A stretch of DNA of 64,000 nt from Vibrio sp. 10N.261.45.E2 (GCF_002875705.1 NZ_MCZZ01000146.1:16641-80640); one strand, 5' to 3'; shown: positions 26,705 to 36,178, counted from the stretch's first letter. The notes: generated by a model from the sequence alone, not told the origin. A program made the numbers and translations.

Positions 26705-27094
26705 CTATTTTTTATTGTTAATGAAAAGCACTGGCGCAAAGATATTAATACCTAGAACCAGTAAATAGGTCAGTTTGAGGGGAACTAATTCCACCTGCAT
26801 ATACATGTAGACAATAGAGAATAGTAGAACTGTGATAAGGATTTTTAGCGCTTCGCCTGCATAGAACGACGCCGCAACTAACTTAGTTGCGCGAGCTCCA
26901 CTAAATAGGAAAGCACACACACAAAAAACTGCATTTGCGATGACAAAAATACCGCCACCGATTAATGCAGCAAAACCCCAATCAGGATTAACAGCTAAAC
27001 CTAACCCTATCGCCACTAATATAACCGCGCTAAGCTCGATCAATAACATTTGCTTTGCAAGCACTCGTCCTGGTCTTGCTAACGCCGCTACCAT
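26705..27094 (-). CDS. atpI: ATP synthase accessory protein AtpI
   Basis: A 129-residue protein with four predicted membrane helices that leads the atp operon. It belongs to the AtpI family, thought to help c-ring assembly or magnesium supply but not essential. The start at MVAALARPGRVLAKQMLLIE has AGAGGAACG upstream. Confidence 0.93.
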   Translation of the reverse strand: MVAALARPGRVLAKQMLLIELSAVILVAIGLGLAVNPDWGFAALIGGGIFVIANAVFCVCAFLFSGARATKLVAASFYAGEALKILITVLLFSIVYMYMQVELVPLKLTYLLVLGINIFAPVLFINNKK

Positions 27095-27159
27095 GTATTC
27101 GTTCCTCTTTTAAGCCTTCTTTACTACTCGCTTAAAAGCGTGCTGAGAAATTGGCGAAA

Positions 27160-27187
27160 ATTATACGTTCAGCCAAATTGATTGCAA
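27160..27187 (-). promoter_or_regulatory. atp operon promoter
   Basis: On the minus strand TTGCAA (27187-27182), a 16-base spacer and a perfect TATAAT (27165-27160) lie about 65 bases before atpI. An FNR-like box is noted separately at 27264-27277. Confidence 0.7.
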
Positions 27188-27286
27188 TAACAATGCAGCA
27201 ATCATTTACATTTTTATATACAAACCTACAACTTTTGTACGAAATTACTTGTTTATTACATAATTGACCTAAATCAATTATCTCAT

Positions 27287-28168
27287 TTAGTACTCTAGTT
27301 TAGCAATAAGTTGCTCTAATTTGTGAGGCTCATCAAGAGTAATTGTCACTTTTGACTTACCGCTAACAGAACGAGTAACTGAAACGTTTGCTTGCAATTT
27401 TTCCGTGAGTCTTCGTGAAAGTTCGATAGCTTCTGTGTCTTCAGGCTTCGATTCAGCTTCAACGTCTAGTTTTAAGCACTTTTTAACAAGTTGCTCAGTT
27501 TGACGAACAGTCATTTTTTTGGTTGCCGCGATGTTTGCTGCTTCAACCTGGGTATCACCTTCGAGCGCAAGCAAGGCTCGAGCATGCCCCATTTCCAATT
27601 GTTTATTGGAAACTAAACCTTTTACTTCATTTTCGAGCTGATTTAGACGTAATAAGTTACTTACCGTCGCTCTCGATTTTCCGATCACTTCAGCAACTTG
27701 TTGGTGTGTCAGCTCAAATTCGTTCTGTAGGCGCTCTAGCGCTTGTGCTTCTTCGATAACATTCAGGTCTTCACGCTGAATGTTCTCAATCAATGCCATC
27801 GCAATTGCGGCCTTGTCTTCAACTCTCTTAATCAGACATGGCACTTGCTTAAGGCCAGCTTGACGAGCCGCTCTCCAACGACGCTCACCAGCAATAATCT
27901 CGAACTGGTCATGCGCCAACGGGCGAACGACGATCGGTTGGATAATGCCTTGAGATTGAATCGATGCAGCCAGCTCTTCTAGCGCTTCAGGCGCAATATC
28001 CTTACGCGGTTGATATACACCAGGCTTCAAGCAACCAACAGCCAGTTCGATAAGCTCACCATCAGCCGACAACGCCTGACTATGGGAAGCAACTTGCTGT
28101 TTTTCACGAGCCAATGAGCTAGTTGCAAGCAATGCATCTAGCCCTTTTCCTAAACCACGCTTAGACAT
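27287..28168 (-). CDS. parB: Chromosome-partitioning protein ParB
   Basis: A 293-residue CTPase clamp that loads at parS and spreads to form the origin partition complex. It begins MSKRGLGKGLDALLA. The N-terminal CTP-binding region has PGVYQPRKDI and GERRWRAARQAG; the central helix-turn-helix is LTHQQVAEVIGKSRATVSNLLRL; a C-terminal dimer domain ends LEQLIAKLEY. It is adjacent to parA and about 3.5 kb from oriC. Confidence 0.96.
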   Translation of the reverse strand: MSKRGLGKGLDALLATSSLAREKQQVASHSQALSADGELIELAVGCLKPGVYQPRKDIAPEALEELAASIQSQGIIQPIVVRPLAHDQFEIIAGERRWRAARQAGLKQVPCLIKRVEDKAAIAMALIENIQREDLNVIEEAQALERLQNEFELTHQQVAEVIGKSRATVSNLLRLNQLENEVKGLVSNKQLEMGHARALLALEGDTQVEAANIAATKKMTVRQTEQLVKKCLKLDVEAESKPEDTEAIELSRRLTEKLQANVSVTRSVSGKSKVTITLDEPHKLEQLIAKLEY

Positions 28169-28191
28169 TGAGCGAATTCCTTTGGTTGGAC

Positions 28192-28965
28192 CTATACTGG
28201 GACTTCTTCACGACGCAACATTTCGCCAGCAAGAGCAAGATAAGCCTTAGCTCCTGCGGAATATTTGTCGTAGTACATTGCTGGCTTGCCGTGACTCGGG
28301 GCTTCTGCCAGACGTACATTTCTAGGGATCACAGTTCGGTAGACTTTGCTACCAAAGTGTTTTTTGAGTTGATCAGATACTTCGTTCGATAAGCGGTTAC
28401 GAGGATCGTACATGGTACGCAGAAGACCTTCGATCTTCAGATTCTCGTTTACAACTGCCGCTAGCTTACTGATGGTATCCATCAATGCAGTCAAACCTTC
28501 CAAAGCAAAATATTCACATTGCATCGGAACCAATACGGAATCGGCCGCAGCCATCGCGTTGATTGTAAGAAGGTTTAATGAGGGTGGGCAATCAATAAAG
28601 ATGAAATCATAGTTATTGCGAATGGATTCGAGTGCGTTTTTTAAACGAACTTCACGAGCAAACACTTCCATCAACTTGATTTCTGCCGCAGTAACATCAC
28701 CGTTCGCGGCGATGAGGTCATAATTGCCAGATGTACTCCGACAAACTACCTCATCAAATGGGGTGTCTTCAACCAACAAATCGTAAGCAGTTGCTTCAAC
28801 TTGATATTTGTCGACACCGCTCGCCATAGTGGCATTACCTTGAGGATCGAGGTCAACAACTAATATCTTGCGTTTTGTTGCCGCCATTGATGCTGCTAAA
28901 TTAATGCAAGTTGTTGTTTTTCCTACGCCACCTTTTTGGTTGGCAATTGCTACGATTCTACCCAC
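28192..28965 (-). CDS. parA: Chromosome-partitioning ATPase ParA (Soj)
   Basis: A 257-residue deviant-Walker ATPase that moves ParB-parS complexes over the nucleoid. The Walker A motif is KGGVGKTT near residue 10, and DLDPQGNAT and FIDCPPSLNLLT give A' and B. It lacks the N-terminal DNA-binding extension of plasmid type Ia ParA, so it is the chromosomal form. It is between rsmG and parB in one minus-strand series. Confidence 0.96.
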   Translation of the reverse strand: MGRIVAIANQKGGVGKTTTCINLAASMAATKRKILVVDLDPQGNATMASGVDKYQVEATAYDLLVEDTPFDEVVCRSTSGNYDLIAANGDVTAAEIKLMEVFAREVRLKNALESIRNNYDFIFIDCPPSLNLLTINAMAAADSVLVPMQCEYFALEGLTALMDTISKLAAVVNENLKIEGLLRTMYDPRNRLSNEVSDQLKKHFGSKVYRTVIPRNVRLAEAPSHGKPAMYYDKYSAGAKAYLALAGEMLRREEVPV

Positions 28966-28979
28966 TATGGCCTCGCTGA

Positions 28980-29612
28980 TTATCCCTGACGCGATAAAGT
29001 AACTAGATGACGCTCTCCATCAAGCTCTGGCACTTGCAAAGCTTTAATGTCTGTCACTGAACACCATTCAGGTAACAGGTCGATTTCGTCTCTAGGATGT
29101 TGTCCCTTAAGAGCCAAAAATACACCGGATTGCTCTTTAGGTAAATGGTGACACCACTCTACCATGTCTGTCATTGACGCAAATGCACGACTGAGCACTG
29201 CATCAAACTTTTCTTCTGGTTGAAATTCTTCAACGCGACTTTGAACCGGTACCACGTTGTCGATACCCAGCTCATGAATCACTTGCTTGATAAAACGAAT
29301 ACGCTTACCTAGGCTGTCTAGCAAGTAAAACTCGCAGTCTGGATTCATGATTGAGAGCGGAATCCCAGGAAGACCCGGTCCCGTGCCAACATCAATAAAG
29401 CGCTTACCTTGTAAGTGAGTGCTAACAATGATGCTATCTAAGATATGTTTCACCATCATTTCTAGTGGGTCACGAACTGACGTTAGGTTATAGGCTTTGT
29501 TCCACTTGTTCAGTAACTCAACGTAGCCAACCAGTTGGCCACGTTGTTTTTCAGATACTTCAAGTTCAGTCTGGCCAATCAGGTGATCCAGTTTTTCGCG
29601 TAATGCGCTCAT
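28980..29612 (-). CDS. rsmG: 16S rRNA (guanine527-N7)-methyltransferase RsmG
   Basis: A 210-residue SAM-dependent methyltransferase (formerly GidB) modifying G527 of 16S rRNA. The SAM-binding loop FIDVGTGPGLPGIPLSI and YNLTSVRDP are family marks. Its ATG shares one base with the mnmG stop codon (TAATG type), so translation is probably coupled. Confidence 0.97.
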   Translation of the reverse strand: MSALREKLDHLIGQTELEVSEKQRGQLVGYVELLNKWNKAYNLTSVRDPLEMMVKHILDSIIVSTHLQGKRFIDVGTGPGLPGIPLSIMNPDCEFYLLDSLGKRIRFIKQVIHELGIDNVVPVQSRVEEFQPEEKFDAVLSRAFASMTDMVEWCHHLPKEQSGVFLALKGQHPRDEIDLLPEWCSVTDIKALQVPELDGERHLVTLSRQG

Positions 29613-31507
29613 TATGCTTCCTCACCCTTTTTCAACAGGCCATGTTTTTTCAAGTAAACCAACAAAATTGAGATTGCTGCAGGTGTGATACCTGAGATTC
29701 GCGAAGCAATACCAATTGAGTCAGGCTTAGCGGTCGTTAGTTTAAGAACCACTTCGTTAGAAAGCCCTTTTACCTTGCTGTAATCAATATCAGCAGGCAG
29801 TTTGGTGTTTTCATGACGCAGTGATTTTTCAATTTCGTCTTGTTGACGCTGGATGTAACCATCGTACTTCACTTGGATCTCAACTTGCTCAGACGCTTGT
29901 TGATCTTCCAGTGCAGGACCAAAACGATCCAATGCGGTTAGCTGTGAATAAGTCATTTCAGGGCGACGAAGAAGATCTTCACCGCTCGCTTCACGAGACA
30001 TTGGTGTTTTCAGAATTTGGTTCAGTTGATCAATATCTTCAGATTTTGGATTAATCCAGGTCTCTTTCAGACGTTGACGTTCTTTCTCCATGTTTTCCAT
30101 CTTTTCGTTGAAACGAGCCCAACGAGCATCGTCAACCAGGCCAAGTTCACGCGACTTCTCAGTCAAGCGAATATCGGCGTTGTCTTCACGAAGTAGCAGA
30201 CGGTATTCCGCACGAGACGTAAACATGCGGTAAGGTTCTTTGGTTCCCATGGTCGATAGGTCGTCAATAAGCACACCCATGTAAGCTTGGTCACGACGCG
30301 GGCTCCAGCCTTCTTTGCCTTGAGTAAACAAACTTGCATTTAGACCCGCCATCAAGCCTTGCGCAGCCGCTTCTTCGTAGCCAGTGGTACCGTTGATTTG
30401 ACCCGCGAAGAATAGACCTTTAATAAACTTAGTTTCGTAAGTCAGCTTAAGGTCTCGAGGATCAAAGAAATCGTATTCAATCGCATAGCCAGGGCGAACG
30501 ATATGAGCATTTTCAAAGCCCTTCATCGAACGAACAATTTGAACCTGTACATCAAACGGTAGACTGGTAGATATACCATTCGGGTATAACTCATGAGTCG
30601 TTAGACCTTCAGGTTCAATAAAAATTTGGTGACTGTTTTTATCAGCAAAACGCATCACTTTGTCTTCAATCGAAGGACAGTAGCGAGGGCCAATACCTTC
30701 AATTACACCCGCGTACATTGGGCTGCGATCAAGGTTAGCGCGAATCACATCATGCGTATTTTCATTTGTATGCGTGATGTAACATGGAATTTGACGAGGT
30801 TGTTGAGCTCGGTTACCCATGAACGAGAAAACAGGCGTCGGGTTATCCCCGTGCTGAATCTCAAGTTCAGAAAAATCAACACTGCGCGCATCGATACGAG
30901 GAGGTGTACCTGTTTTCAGGCGATCAACTCGGAATGGAAGATCACGAAGACGGTCAGCCAGTGCGATCGATGGTGGATCGCCAGCACGGCCGCCAGAAGA
31001 ACTTTCCATACCAATATGGATCTTTCCGCCTAGGAATGTGCCCACAGTTAGGACCACAGCGCTTGCACGGAACTTAAGCCCCATTTGCGTTACCACACCC
31101 ACCACTTGATCTTGTTCAACGATCAAATCATCAACCGATTGTTGGAACAAAGTTAGGTTTGGTGTGTTTTCAAGAGCGTTGCGAACAAAGGCTTTGTAAA
31201 GTGCGCGGTCAGCTTGTGCACGAGTCGCACGAACTGCAGGGCCTTTTGATGCGTTCAATGTTCTGAACTGAATACCTGCATGATCAATAGCTTGCGCCAT
31301 TAATCCACCCATTGCATCGACCTCTTTTACCAAGTGGCCCTTACCGATCCCGCCAATGGCAGGGTTACAAGACATTTGTCCTAATGTATCGATATTATGA
31401 GTAAGTAATAACGTACTTTGACCAGTACGTGCAGATGCGAGTGCGGCTTCCGTTCCTGCATGGCCACCACCAACAACGATGACGTCAAATTTTTCGTGAT
31501 AAAGCAT
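29612..31507 (-). CDS. mnmG: tRNA uridine-34 carboxymethylaminomethyl synthesis protein MnmG (GidA)
   Basis: A 631-residue FAD protein that works with MnmE to modify the wobble uridine of certain tRNAs. The FAD motif is GGGHAGTEAALA at the N-terminus; GPRYCPSIEDKV and DFFDPRDLKLT are conserved further on. It is transcribed away from oriC, the arrangement seen in most gammaproteobacteria, and heads the mnmG-rsmG-parA-parB series. Confidence 0.97.
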   Translation of the reverse strand: MLYHEKFDVIVVGGGHAGTEAALASARTGQSTLLLTHNIDTLGQMSCNPAIGGIGKGHLVKEVDAMGGLMAQAIDHAGIQFRTLNASKGPAVRATRAQADRALYKAFVRNALENTPNLTLFQQSVDDLIVEQDQVVGVVTQMGLKFRASAVVLTVGTFLGGKIHIGMESSSGGRAGDPPSIALADRLRDLPFRVDRLKTGTPPRIDARSVDFSELEIQHGDNPTPVFSFMGNRAQQPRQIPCYITHTNENTHDVIRANLDRSPMYAGVIEGIGPRYCPSIEDKVMRFADKNSHQIFIEPEGLTTHELYPNGISTSLPFDVQVQIVRSMKGFENAHIVRPGYAIEYDFFDPRDLKLTYETKFIKGLFFAGQINGTTGYEEAAAQGLMAGLNASLFTQGKEGWSPRRDQAYMGVLIDDLSTMGTKEPYRMFTSRAEYRLLLREDNADIRLTEKSRELGLVDDARWARFNEKMENMEKERQRLKETWINPKSEDIDQLNQILKTPMSREASGEDLLRRPEMTYSQLTALDRFGPALEDQQASEQVEIQVKYDGYIQRQQDEIEKSLRHENTKLPADIDYSKVKGLSNEVVLKLTTAKPDSIGIASRISGITPAAISILLVYLKKHGLLKKGEEA

Positions 31508-31629
31508 GAACCGACCTCAGGTATTCAAACGTTTTCTAGATTGATAAAAAGGAGCGATATTCTACCTGTTTTCATAGCCTGAGAAAACGTTTTTGGGATT
31601 TTTCGAAAAAGCGTTTTTTAATTAATATA

Positions 31630-31935
31630 GATAAGATCTTTAAGGAGATCTTTTATTAGATCTATTATTAGGATCGAAGGTGTCTGTGGATAAGTCGAAA
31701 ATGATCAACGAGATCATGGATCTTTTTTGGATCAAATGGTGTGATCTAACTTTGATCAGGATGAGGATTAGCTGGGATCAAAATGGCTACTTATTCACAG
31801 GGGAGAATTAGCCTAAAACTTGTTATTTGGATAACTATAGGTTAATCACCGTATATGTATGATCTTATCCACAAAGAAAATTGAAAATAGATCGCTAATT
31901 TTCAATGTTTTTTCGAAAAAGTTATTCACAACGGC
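31630..31935. other. oriC: Chromosomal replication origin oriC
   Basis: Between mnmG and mioC, AT-rich repeats of the GATCT(N)TTTATTA type (31635-31675) form the unwinding element. DnaA boxes follow: TTATCCACA at 31685-31693 (minus) and 31865-31873 (plus), and TTATTCACA at 31791-31799 and 31922-31930 (plus). I count 13 GATC sites between 31635 and 31893, against 11 in E. coli oriC, fitting Dam/SeqA control. The left-to-right order (unwinding element, R1-like box, central GATC cluster, R4-like box) is that of E. coli. The rest of the 482-base mnmG-mioC spacer holds no gene. Confidence 0.96.
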
Positions 31936-31948
31936 GATGTTCAGAGGC

Positions 31949-31975
31949 AAAAAAAGCGGCATAAGCCGCTTTTTT
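31949..31975 (-). terminator. mioC terminator, placed before oriC
   Basis: AAAAAAGCGGC and GCCGCTTTTTT make a stem that, read on the minus strand, ends mioC transcripts before they enter oriC. A-runs and T-runs on both sides would allow two-way action. Confidence 0.85.
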
Positions 31976-31989
31976 AGAGAAGGGAGAGG

Positions 31990-32424
31990 TTAGAATTGGT
32001 CGTTATGATCGTTAAACCACGCTTCTGCTGCGTCTTCTGGAACCGGAGTTTCCAATACATCGATGGTAAAACAGTCAGAAATAGGCAGAGCACCGAGTTC
32101 TTTCATCTGGTTGTGGACTGATTTACCCGCCAAACAGAAGGTATCGTAACTTGAATCTCCAAGCGCCACGACAGCAAAACGAACCTGGCTTAAATCTGGA
32201 GATTGCTGGGTTAATGCGTCGATAAACGGCTTAATATTATCTGGAAATTCACCAGCACCATGAGTTGAAGTCACAAGCAGCCAAAAGCCTTGTTGGGGAA
32301 TATCATCGTACTCAGGCTGATTGTGAAGGGTTATCTCATGACCTTGCTCTTCAAGAAGATCATTGAGGTGGTCGCCAACGTATTCTGCGCCACCTAAGGT
32401 GCTGCCCGTAATAATGTGGATCAT
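31990..32424 (-). CDS. mioC: Flavodoxin-like protein MioC
   Basis: A 144-residue FMN-binding flavodoxin, implicated in biotin synthase electron transfer in E. coli. The FMN phosphate loop is TGSTLGGAEYVG; STHGAGEFPDN and ALGDSSYDTFC are the other flavin loops. The frame extends to 32457, but the ATG at 32424 has AAGGACAG upstream and matches the family start. It points toward oriC. Confidence 0.94.
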   Translation of the reverse strand: MIHIITGSTLGGAEYVGDHLNDLLEEQGHEITLHNQPEYDDIPQQGFWLLVTSTHGAGEFPDNIKPFIDALTQQSPDLSQVRFAVVALGDSSYDTFCLAGKSVHNQMKELGALPISDCFTIDVLETPVPEDAAEAWFNDHNDQF

Positions 32425-32445
32425 TAAGCTGTCCTTACAAAGAAA

Positions 32446-32469
32446 AAAGGCCAGCATGAGCCGGCCTTT
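32446..32469 (-). terminator. mnmE terminator
   Basis: On the minus strand AAAGGCCGGC and GCTGGCCTTT pair (one mismatch), followed by TTTTCTTT, 5 bases after the mnmE stop. Confidence 0.8.
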
Positions 32470-32474
32470 AAAGG

Positions 32475-33836
32475 TTATTTACCAATACAGAATGAAGAGA
32501 AGATGCGACCTAAAAGATCATCGGAACTGAACTCACCGGTGATCTCATTGAGGTGTTGTTGGGTAATACGAAGCTCTTCCGCTAAGATCTCACCCGCCAT
32601 GTAGCCTTCAAGCTGTTGTTGACCGATATCTAGGTGCTCAGATGCACGTTCTAGGGCATCTAAGTGACGACGACGCGCCATAAAGCCGCCTTCATGACCA
32701 CCAGCAAAGCCCATACAATCTTTTAGATGGCTACGCAGAGCATCAACACCTTGGCCTGTTTTTGCTGACAAGCGAATGAGGGTTGGATCGTTCACATGAC
32801 AAATCCCCAGCTCTTCACTGGTTTGATCCGCTTTATTACGAATTACCGTCATACCGATGTTATCCGGTAGACGATCAACGAAATCTGGCCAGATATCTTT
32901 CGGGTCTGTGGCGTCTGTTGTTGTGCCATCGACCATAAATAAAACTCGGTCAGCTTGAGCAATTTCTTCCCAAGCACGTTCAATACCGATTTTTTCTACT
33001 TCATCAGAAGCATCACGCAGACCTGCAGTGTCAATAATGTGCAGTGGCATACCGTCAATATGGATATGTTCACGCAGTACATCACGCGTGGTACCAGCAA
33101 TATCAGTCACAATTGCAGACTCTTTACCTGACAGTGCATTCAATAGGCTCGATTTACCCGCATTTGGGCGACCTGCAATCACGACCTTCATACCTTCGCG
33201 CATGATGGCGCCTTGGTTAGCTTCTTGGCGTACAGCTTCGAGGTTATCGATGATAGCTTGTAAGTCAGCACTTACTTTACCGTCAGCAAGGAAATCAATT
33301 TCTTCTTCAGGGAAGTCGATAGCGGCTTCAACATAGATGCGTAGATGAATCAGTGAATCCACCAACGTATTAATGCGCTTAGAGAATTCACCTTGTAGCG
33401 ATTGAAGTGCCGATTTCGCCGCTTCTTCCGAGCTGGCATCAATTAAGTCAGCAATTGCTTCTGCTTGAGTTAAATCCATCTTGTCGTTCAAGAACGCACG
33501 TTCTGAAAACTCACCTGGACGCGCAGCACGTACGCCAGAAATAGCAAGGATGCGTTTGATGAGCATATCCATCACTACCGGGCCGCCGTGGCCTTGCAGC
33601 TCTAACACGTCTTCGCCAGTAAACGAATTTGGGTTAGGGAAGTAAAGCGCGATACCTTGGTCGAGTTCGATGCCATCTTGAGATTTAAACGGAAGGTACT
33701 CAGCGTAGCGAGGCTTAAGTGTTTTTCCTGTTACTTCTAGGGCAACCTGAGTCGCCAGTGGGCCTGAAACGCGGATAATACCAACGCCACCGCGGCCGGG
33801 CGCAGTCGCTTGAGCAACAATCGTATCTGTAGTCAT
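32475..33836 (-). CDS. mnmE: tRNA modification GTPase MnmE
   Basis: A 453-residue GTPase that, with MnmG, builds the 5-carboxymethylaminomethyl group on U34. The N-terminal formyl-folate-binding domain begins TDTIVAQATAPGRGGVGI; the G domain has GRPNAGKSSLLN, DTAGLRD and NKAD; the C-terminus ends CIGK with its catalytic Cys. I start at MTTDTIVAQ, not six codons earlier, to match the family. Confidence 0.97.
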   Translation of the reverse strand: MTTDTIVAQATAPGRGGVGIIRVSGPLATQVALEVTGKTLKPRYAEYLPFKSQDGIELDQGIALYFPNPNSFTGEDVLELQGHGGPVVMDMLIKRILAISGVRAARPGEFSERAFLNDKMDLTQAEAIADLIDASSEEAAKSALQSLQGEFSKRINTLVDSLIHLRIYVEAAIDFPEEEIDFLADGKVSADLQAIIDNLEAVRQEANQGAIMREGMKVVIAGRPNAGKSSLLNALSGKESAIVTDIAGTTRDVLREHIHIDGMPLHIIDTAGLRDASDEVEKIGIERAWEEIAQADRVLFMVDGTTTDATDPKDIWPDFVDRLPDNIGMTVIRNKADQTSEELGICHVNDPTLIRLSAKTGQGVDALRSHLKDCMGFAGGHEGGFMARRRHLDALERASEHLDIGQQQLEGYMAGEILAEELRITQQHLNEITGEFSSDDLLGRIFSSFCIGK

Positions 33837-33916
33837 AGTTGTGCCTGCTAGCATGTGAAAGCCAAAACGGGGCGTTCACGATTAATCAATTAGCTGAATT
33901 GTAATCAGCTAAAAAC

Positions 33917-33943
33917 AAAAAGGCGACCTTTTGGTCGCCTTTC
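33917..33943 (-). terminator. yidC terminator
   Basis: AAAGGCGACC and GGTCGCCTTT pair. On the minus strand a T-rich tract (TTTTTGTTTTT) follows. The stem matches that after atpC. Confidence 0.88.
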
Positions 33944-33966
33944 TTTATCTCTTTCTACTATCGAAC

Positions 33967-35586
33967 TTACTTAGAATGTAAGCCTTTCTTTTCCAGCGCG
34001 CGGTAGATAAGCGTTTGCTGAATCAGAGTTACGATGTTCGATACTAGCCAGTAAAGAACCAGACCTGAAGGGAAGAACAGGAAGAAGAATGTGAACATAA
34101 CCGGCATAAAGGTCATGATCTTCTGCTGCATAGGATCCGTTACAGTTGTCGGGCTCATCTTCTGGATTAGGAACATTGAAGCACCCATCAGAAGTGGCAA
34201 GATGTAGTATGGGTCTTGTGCTGAAAGGTCGGTAATCCAACCGAAGAACGGTGAGTGACGCAGTTCAACAGACTCCATTAGTGCCCAGTAAAGCGAAATG
34301 AAGATAGGCATTTGTAGAAGGATAGGTAAACAGCCACCTAGTGGGTTTACTTTCTCTTTCTTGTAAAGCTCCATCATTTCTTGGCTCATGCGTTGACGGT
34401 CGTCGCCAATACGCTCACGCATTGCAGTCAGCTTAGGCTGAAGCATACGCATTTTCGCCATAGACGTGTACTGAGCTTTCGTTAGTGGGTACATAGCACC
34501 ACGAACGATGAAAGTTAGACAGATGATTGCCAGACCCCAGTTCACAACGATGCCTTGAATGAACGAAAGCAGAGTATGAAGTGGTTTAGCAATGAACCAT
34601 AACCAACCGTAGTCAACTACTAGGTCTAGGTTTGGTGCAACAGCAGCCATTTGGTCTTGAAGTTTAGGACCAACCCAAAGCGTTGCTTTGAAGCTTGCTT
34701 CGTCGCCATTAGCGATGGTCTTGTTCGGCATGCGAACACCGATGTCGCCAAGGTTACCAATTACACGAGTGTAAAGGTTGCTGCCTGCTTCGTCGCGTGG
34801 AATCCAAGCACTAGCAAAGTAGTGTTGAATCATCGCTGCCCAACCTTGACCGTTTGCTAGGTTAAGAGACAGGTTGCGATCTTGCATGTCGTCGAAGCTG
34901 TATTTTTTGTAACGCGTATCTTCCGTAGAGTAAGCACCACCACGGTAAGTTGGCATTGTTAGGCTACCACCGTCATCCATAACGTTTTGACGTAGGTGAG
35001 CGTACATGCCGAATGTAGCGTTATTGCCAGAGTTGTTGATTACATCGTATTCAACGTCAATCGCGTAGCTGCCGCGCTTAAGTACGAATGTTTTTGTGTA
35101 ATCAAGGCCGTTCGCTTGGTAAGTCATTGGGATGCGTAGTTCATCTTGACCTTCAGCCAGCGTAAAGCTGTCTGCTGAAACCGTGTAGCTAGGGCGGTTA
35201 GTGCTGCTTAAATCGATACCTTGAGGACCCACTAGACCGCTTTGAGCGATAAACTGGTGACCAGCTTCGTTTTTAAGAAGAACAAAAGTCTCTTCTGAAT
35301 CGAACTCAGCAGAGTAATCGTTTAGGTTTGCTTTAACGACATCACCACCAACCGTATCAATTGACAGAGTCAGTACATCAGTTGTTACTGTGATAGTTTT
35401 AGCAGAAGCAACTTGACCAGGAGCCGGGTCTAGATCATCTGCATAAGATGGCGCTGGTAGGGTGCTGCCAGATTGTGCCTGCTCAACCGCTTGTGGTGCT
35501 GGATTCTGAGCTACGTTCCATTGTTGGAACAGTAGGAAAGAAACCAAAGCCAATGCGATTAACAGGATATTACGTTGAGAATCCAT
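33967..35586 (-). CDS. yidC: Membrane protein insertase YidC
   Basis: A 539-residue inner-membrane insertase acting alone or with SecYEG. The N-terminal helix (NILLIALALVSFLLFQQW) anchors a large periplasmic beta-sandwich domain (about residues 60-330). The conserved five-helix core follows, with GGCLPILLQMPIFISLYWALM. It is the last gene of the rpmH-rnpA-yidD-yidC cluster, 2 bases after yidD. Confidence 0.97.
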   Translation of the reverse strand: MDSQRNILLIALALVSFLLFQQWNVAQNPAPQAVEQAQSGSTLPAPSYADDLDPAPGQVASAKTITVTTDVLTLSIDTVGGDVVKANLNDYSAEFDSEETFVLLKNEAGHQFIAQSGLVGPQGIDLSSTNRPSYTVSADSFTLAEGQDELRIPMTYQANGLDYTKTFVLKRGSYAIDVEYDVINNSGNNATFGMYAHLRQNVMDDGGSLTMPTYRGGAYSTEDTRYKKYSFDDMQDRNLSLNLANGQGWAAMIQHYFASAWIPRDEAGSNLYTRVIGNLGDIGVRMPNKTIANGDEASFKATLWVGPKLQDQMAAVAPNLDLVVDYGWLWFIAKPLHTLLSFIQGIVVNWGLAIICLTFIVRGAMYPLTKAQYTSMAKMRMLQPKLTAMRERIGDDRQRMSQEMMELYKKEKVNPLGGCLPILLQMPIFISLYWALMESVELRHSPFFGWITDLSAQDPYYILPLLMGASMFLIQKMSPTTVTDPMQQKIMTFMPVMFTFFFLFFPSGLVLYWLVSNIVTLIQQTLIYRALEKKGLHSK

Positions 35587-35588
35587 CG

Positions 35589-35846
35589 TTATTTATCTCT
35601 GTCTTGTTTTTGGACTGGTGGAACGGGGTCAAAGCCCCCTTCGTTCAAAGGATGGCATTTTAATAGACGTTTGCCTGATAACCAACACCCTTTTACAAAA
35701 CCGTGAGCTTTCAACGCTTCTATCGCATATAAAGAGCAGGTTGGAGTAAATCGGCAGCGTGGGCCGATGAGTGGACTAATAAACCATCTATAAAAATAGA
35801 TGGGTATTAGCGCTATCCACGCGAAGGGCGAGACAGGCGAAGCCAT
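35589..35846 (-). CDS. yidD: Membrane protein insertion efficiency factor YidD
   Basis: An 85-residue amphipathic protein that assists YidC. The CRFTPTCSLYAIEAL and HPLNEGGFDPVP motifs are diagnostic. Its first 34 bases overlap the end of rnpA in another frame, a usual arrangement in this cluster. Confidence 0.95.
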   Translation of the reverse strand: MASPVSPFAWIALIPIYFYRWFISPLIGPRCRFTPTCSLYAIEALKAHGFVKGCWLSGKRLLKCHPLNEGGFDPVPPVQKQDRDK

Positions 35847-36178
35847 AATTTGTCGAGTAGCTTGAACATTTCTTCATTGCTTAAATCTTGCGCGCTCTTC
35901 TTAGCGATTACAACAAAATCTTTGTTAGGAAGTTTGTGTTGAGTGTTACGAAAGCTTTCACGAGTAAGACGCTTGAATCGGTTACGACCCACGGCTGTTT
36001 TAATCTGCTTTTTCGGAACGGCTAATCCAAGACGAGGATTTAAAAGAGAGTTATTTCGAGCAATGATGGTGAAATGAGGAGAGCCAGCTCGATGAGCTTG
36101 CTTGAAGACATTTTGATAATGTTCGGGAGTTAACAAGCGTAACTCCCGACCGAAGGCTAGCTTATTCAAAATAATCAA
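35813..36178 (-). CDS. rnpA: Ribonuclease P protein component
   Basis: A 121-residue basic cofactor for the RNase P ribozyme that matures tRNA 5' ends. The RNR motif is seen as GRNRFKRLTRESFR; RELRLLTPEHYQNVF is the family N-terminus. The start appears to be TTG at 36176-36178 (a second TTG three codons later is possible), only 3 bases after the rpmH stop. No ATG lies near. Such a weak start is common for rnpA and keeps it low relative to rpmH. Confidence 0.93.
   Translation of the reverse strand: MIILNKLAFGRELRLLTPEHYQNVFKQAHRAGSPHFTIIARNNSLLNPRLGLAVPKKQIKTAVGRNRFKRLTRESFRNTQHKLPNKDFVVIAKKSAQDLSNEEMFKLLDKLWLRLSRPSRG

Noticed and set aside
30626..31033. 135-residue plus-strand ORF inside mnmG
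   Set aside because: Antisense shadow of a conserved gene, no ribosome-binding site or known domain.
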